From Dicaeum eximium (taxonomy: Eukaryota; Chordata; Aves; Passeriformes; Dicaeidae), in assembly GCA_013396995.1 (NCBI GenBank), contig VWZP01005668.1, forward strand, positions 264,806 through 328,805: 64,000 bases of DNA. The letters run 5' to 3'. A model generated the notes under the pieces. The model ran no database searches and was not told the origin of the DNA. It was given only the letters and a program-made list of their open reading frames with translations. The stretch's first letter is position 1. The number at the start of each line of letters is the position of its first letter. Positions 62,950 through 64,000 of the stretch are shown piece after piece. Made by a program: the position numbers and the translations under genes.

Positions 62950-64000
62950 GCCATTTTCCAAAACCTAGAAACTCGACGTCTAAGGCTCAGATTCATAAAG
63001 TTCACCCTGCAGGAAAACATGATGAGTTAGTGAAAAAGAACAGAAGTTATTTATATTTATTAGATTCTCTAAAAAATTTGTCTTCTTTCATTAGATGCAT
63101 TAAGAATAACCAGAAAAACCTTGATTTTTATGGGGATGAGTGTTCTTTTGGGTGTGAAGTGTACACCATTCCAACAGGTAGTTATAAAAATAAGAACAAA
63201 ACCAGCCTTGATTTCTGTGTAACATTTATTAATCTCCTCTCTACTGTGCATTTTACTCAAAGCAATATGCTGTGCTATGTCTTATATGTGAGAAAATGGT
63301 ACATAAAGTACTAAACATAGATAAGTATGCACTACATGGAAAAGTAATTTAAGAACGTAGTAGAAGAATAACGCTGAAAACTGATTAATCAGTTTTGTGC
63401 AATGTCACAGTTGTTCTAATGTGTTGAAATTCTTAGAGGAAAGAGAGGGGGGTATCAGACATCCTGGGTACTTTTCATAGTGAGGTATGCTGGGATGGGT
63501 AAGGGAAGTTAATATAGGTGCTATTTCTATCAAAGAATAAATGTATTGTAAAACCTCAGACTCACACAATCATTAGTATGAAGTAGAGCCAAAGATTACT
63601 TGGTCCCCGAATCCTGTCTCATTTTGGCATTCAGATCATTAGCTCTTTCCTTTTATTCTCAGTTTTCATCCAACCCTGTCAAAGAAGTTCCCAATAGTTT
63701 GCAAATTAGCTCTGTATTATGATCTCCCCTTGGAATGTGTTCCTGTAAGGAACATGGAGTGGGATTTTCAGGAGGAGCTGTGCTAAGCACTGGCATTTTG
63801 AGGGAAGGTCATCCCACGGGACCAGCTCATCGAGGTTAGGAAGGAGGCATCTGAAATAATTAGAATTCATCCAAGAGACTGGATTAGATCAAATGTGACA
63901 ACTTGGAGGCAAGTTAAACTAAAAATAAAGCTGTTGACATAACAGAATAAAAATAATAATAAAAATAAAATGTTGCATGAAGAATTACACTTATATTAGT

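Larger units (their letters stand above)
57691..64000. other. Unique non-coding DNA, no gene seen
   Basis: AT-rich sequence to the end of the window, with no exon, RNA gene or clear transposon. A T-rich tract (59911-59991) ends in TTTAACAG, resembling a splice-acceptor context, but no convincing exon follows. A GC-richer patch lies at 61490-61700. POU- and homeodomain-like words cluster at 62180-62200 and 62911-62949. AAT-rich low complexity occurs at 63945-63970. Confidence 0.6.

Noticed and set aside
1..64000. tRNA, rRNA, snRNA or microRNA genes
   Set aside because: No cloverleaf with A/B boxes, no rRNA or U-RNA phrases, and no long hairpin of precursor size was noticed on either strand. 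A covariance-model search would be needed to exclude them fully.

Overview
The window looks like AT-rich, CpG-poor vertebrate nuclear DNA from a bird, and I see no convincing host protein-coding exon in it. The bird call rests mainly on repeats. There are at least seven fragments of CR1, the dominant avian LINE, several with typical CR1 wording. One has an 11-unit CR1 tail octamer array at 37872-37959, and two have decayed reverse-transcriptase reading frames. There are also two LTRs of avian endogenous-retrovirus type. I found no Alu-, B1- or L1-like sequence. A songbird is plausible from the LTR types, but the species cannot be read from the sequence.

Layout: 1-6208 is unique non-coding DNA. 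6209-6756 is a probable solo LTR, minus strand. 6757-21374 is unique DNA with simple repeats, a possible poly(A)-tailed retrocopy (13272-13632), a 17-base-arm hairpin (14042-14079) and a perfect 22-bp palindrome (19061-19082). 21375-22057 is the only clear plus-strand CR1. Minus-strand CR1 pieces follow at 24611-24772, 28360-28700, 28900-29240, 37872-38765, 48571-49765 and 57348-57690. A second probable LTR, with a recognisable TATA box and poly(A) signal, lies at about 33588-34110 on the minus strand. A run of 26 Ns (28035-28060) and a single N (25731) mark assembly breaks beside a poly(A) run and a (TTCC)n microsatellite. The rest is single-copy-looking DNA with a few blocks rich in homeodomain- or POU-type motifs that could be conserved non-coding elements.

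There is no operon, pathway or gene cassette. The longest open frame without a repeat explanation (12094-12696, 200 codons) owes part of its length to a TTTG microsatellite and low complexity. Most other open frames are 60-140 codons, about what chance gives in 64 kb of such DNA. The window is either a gene desert or part of a very large intron. One weak hint favours an intron of a plus-strand gene: eight of nine oriented retroelements lie on the minus strand. I did not find a new biological system. The most checkable oddities are the palindrome, the possible retrocopy, a template-switch-like rearrangement inside the plus-strand CR1, and the motif-rich blocks.

Repeat family calls are from recognised wording of CR1 and avian LTR sequences, not from a database search. 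Element ends are approximate unless stated otherwise.
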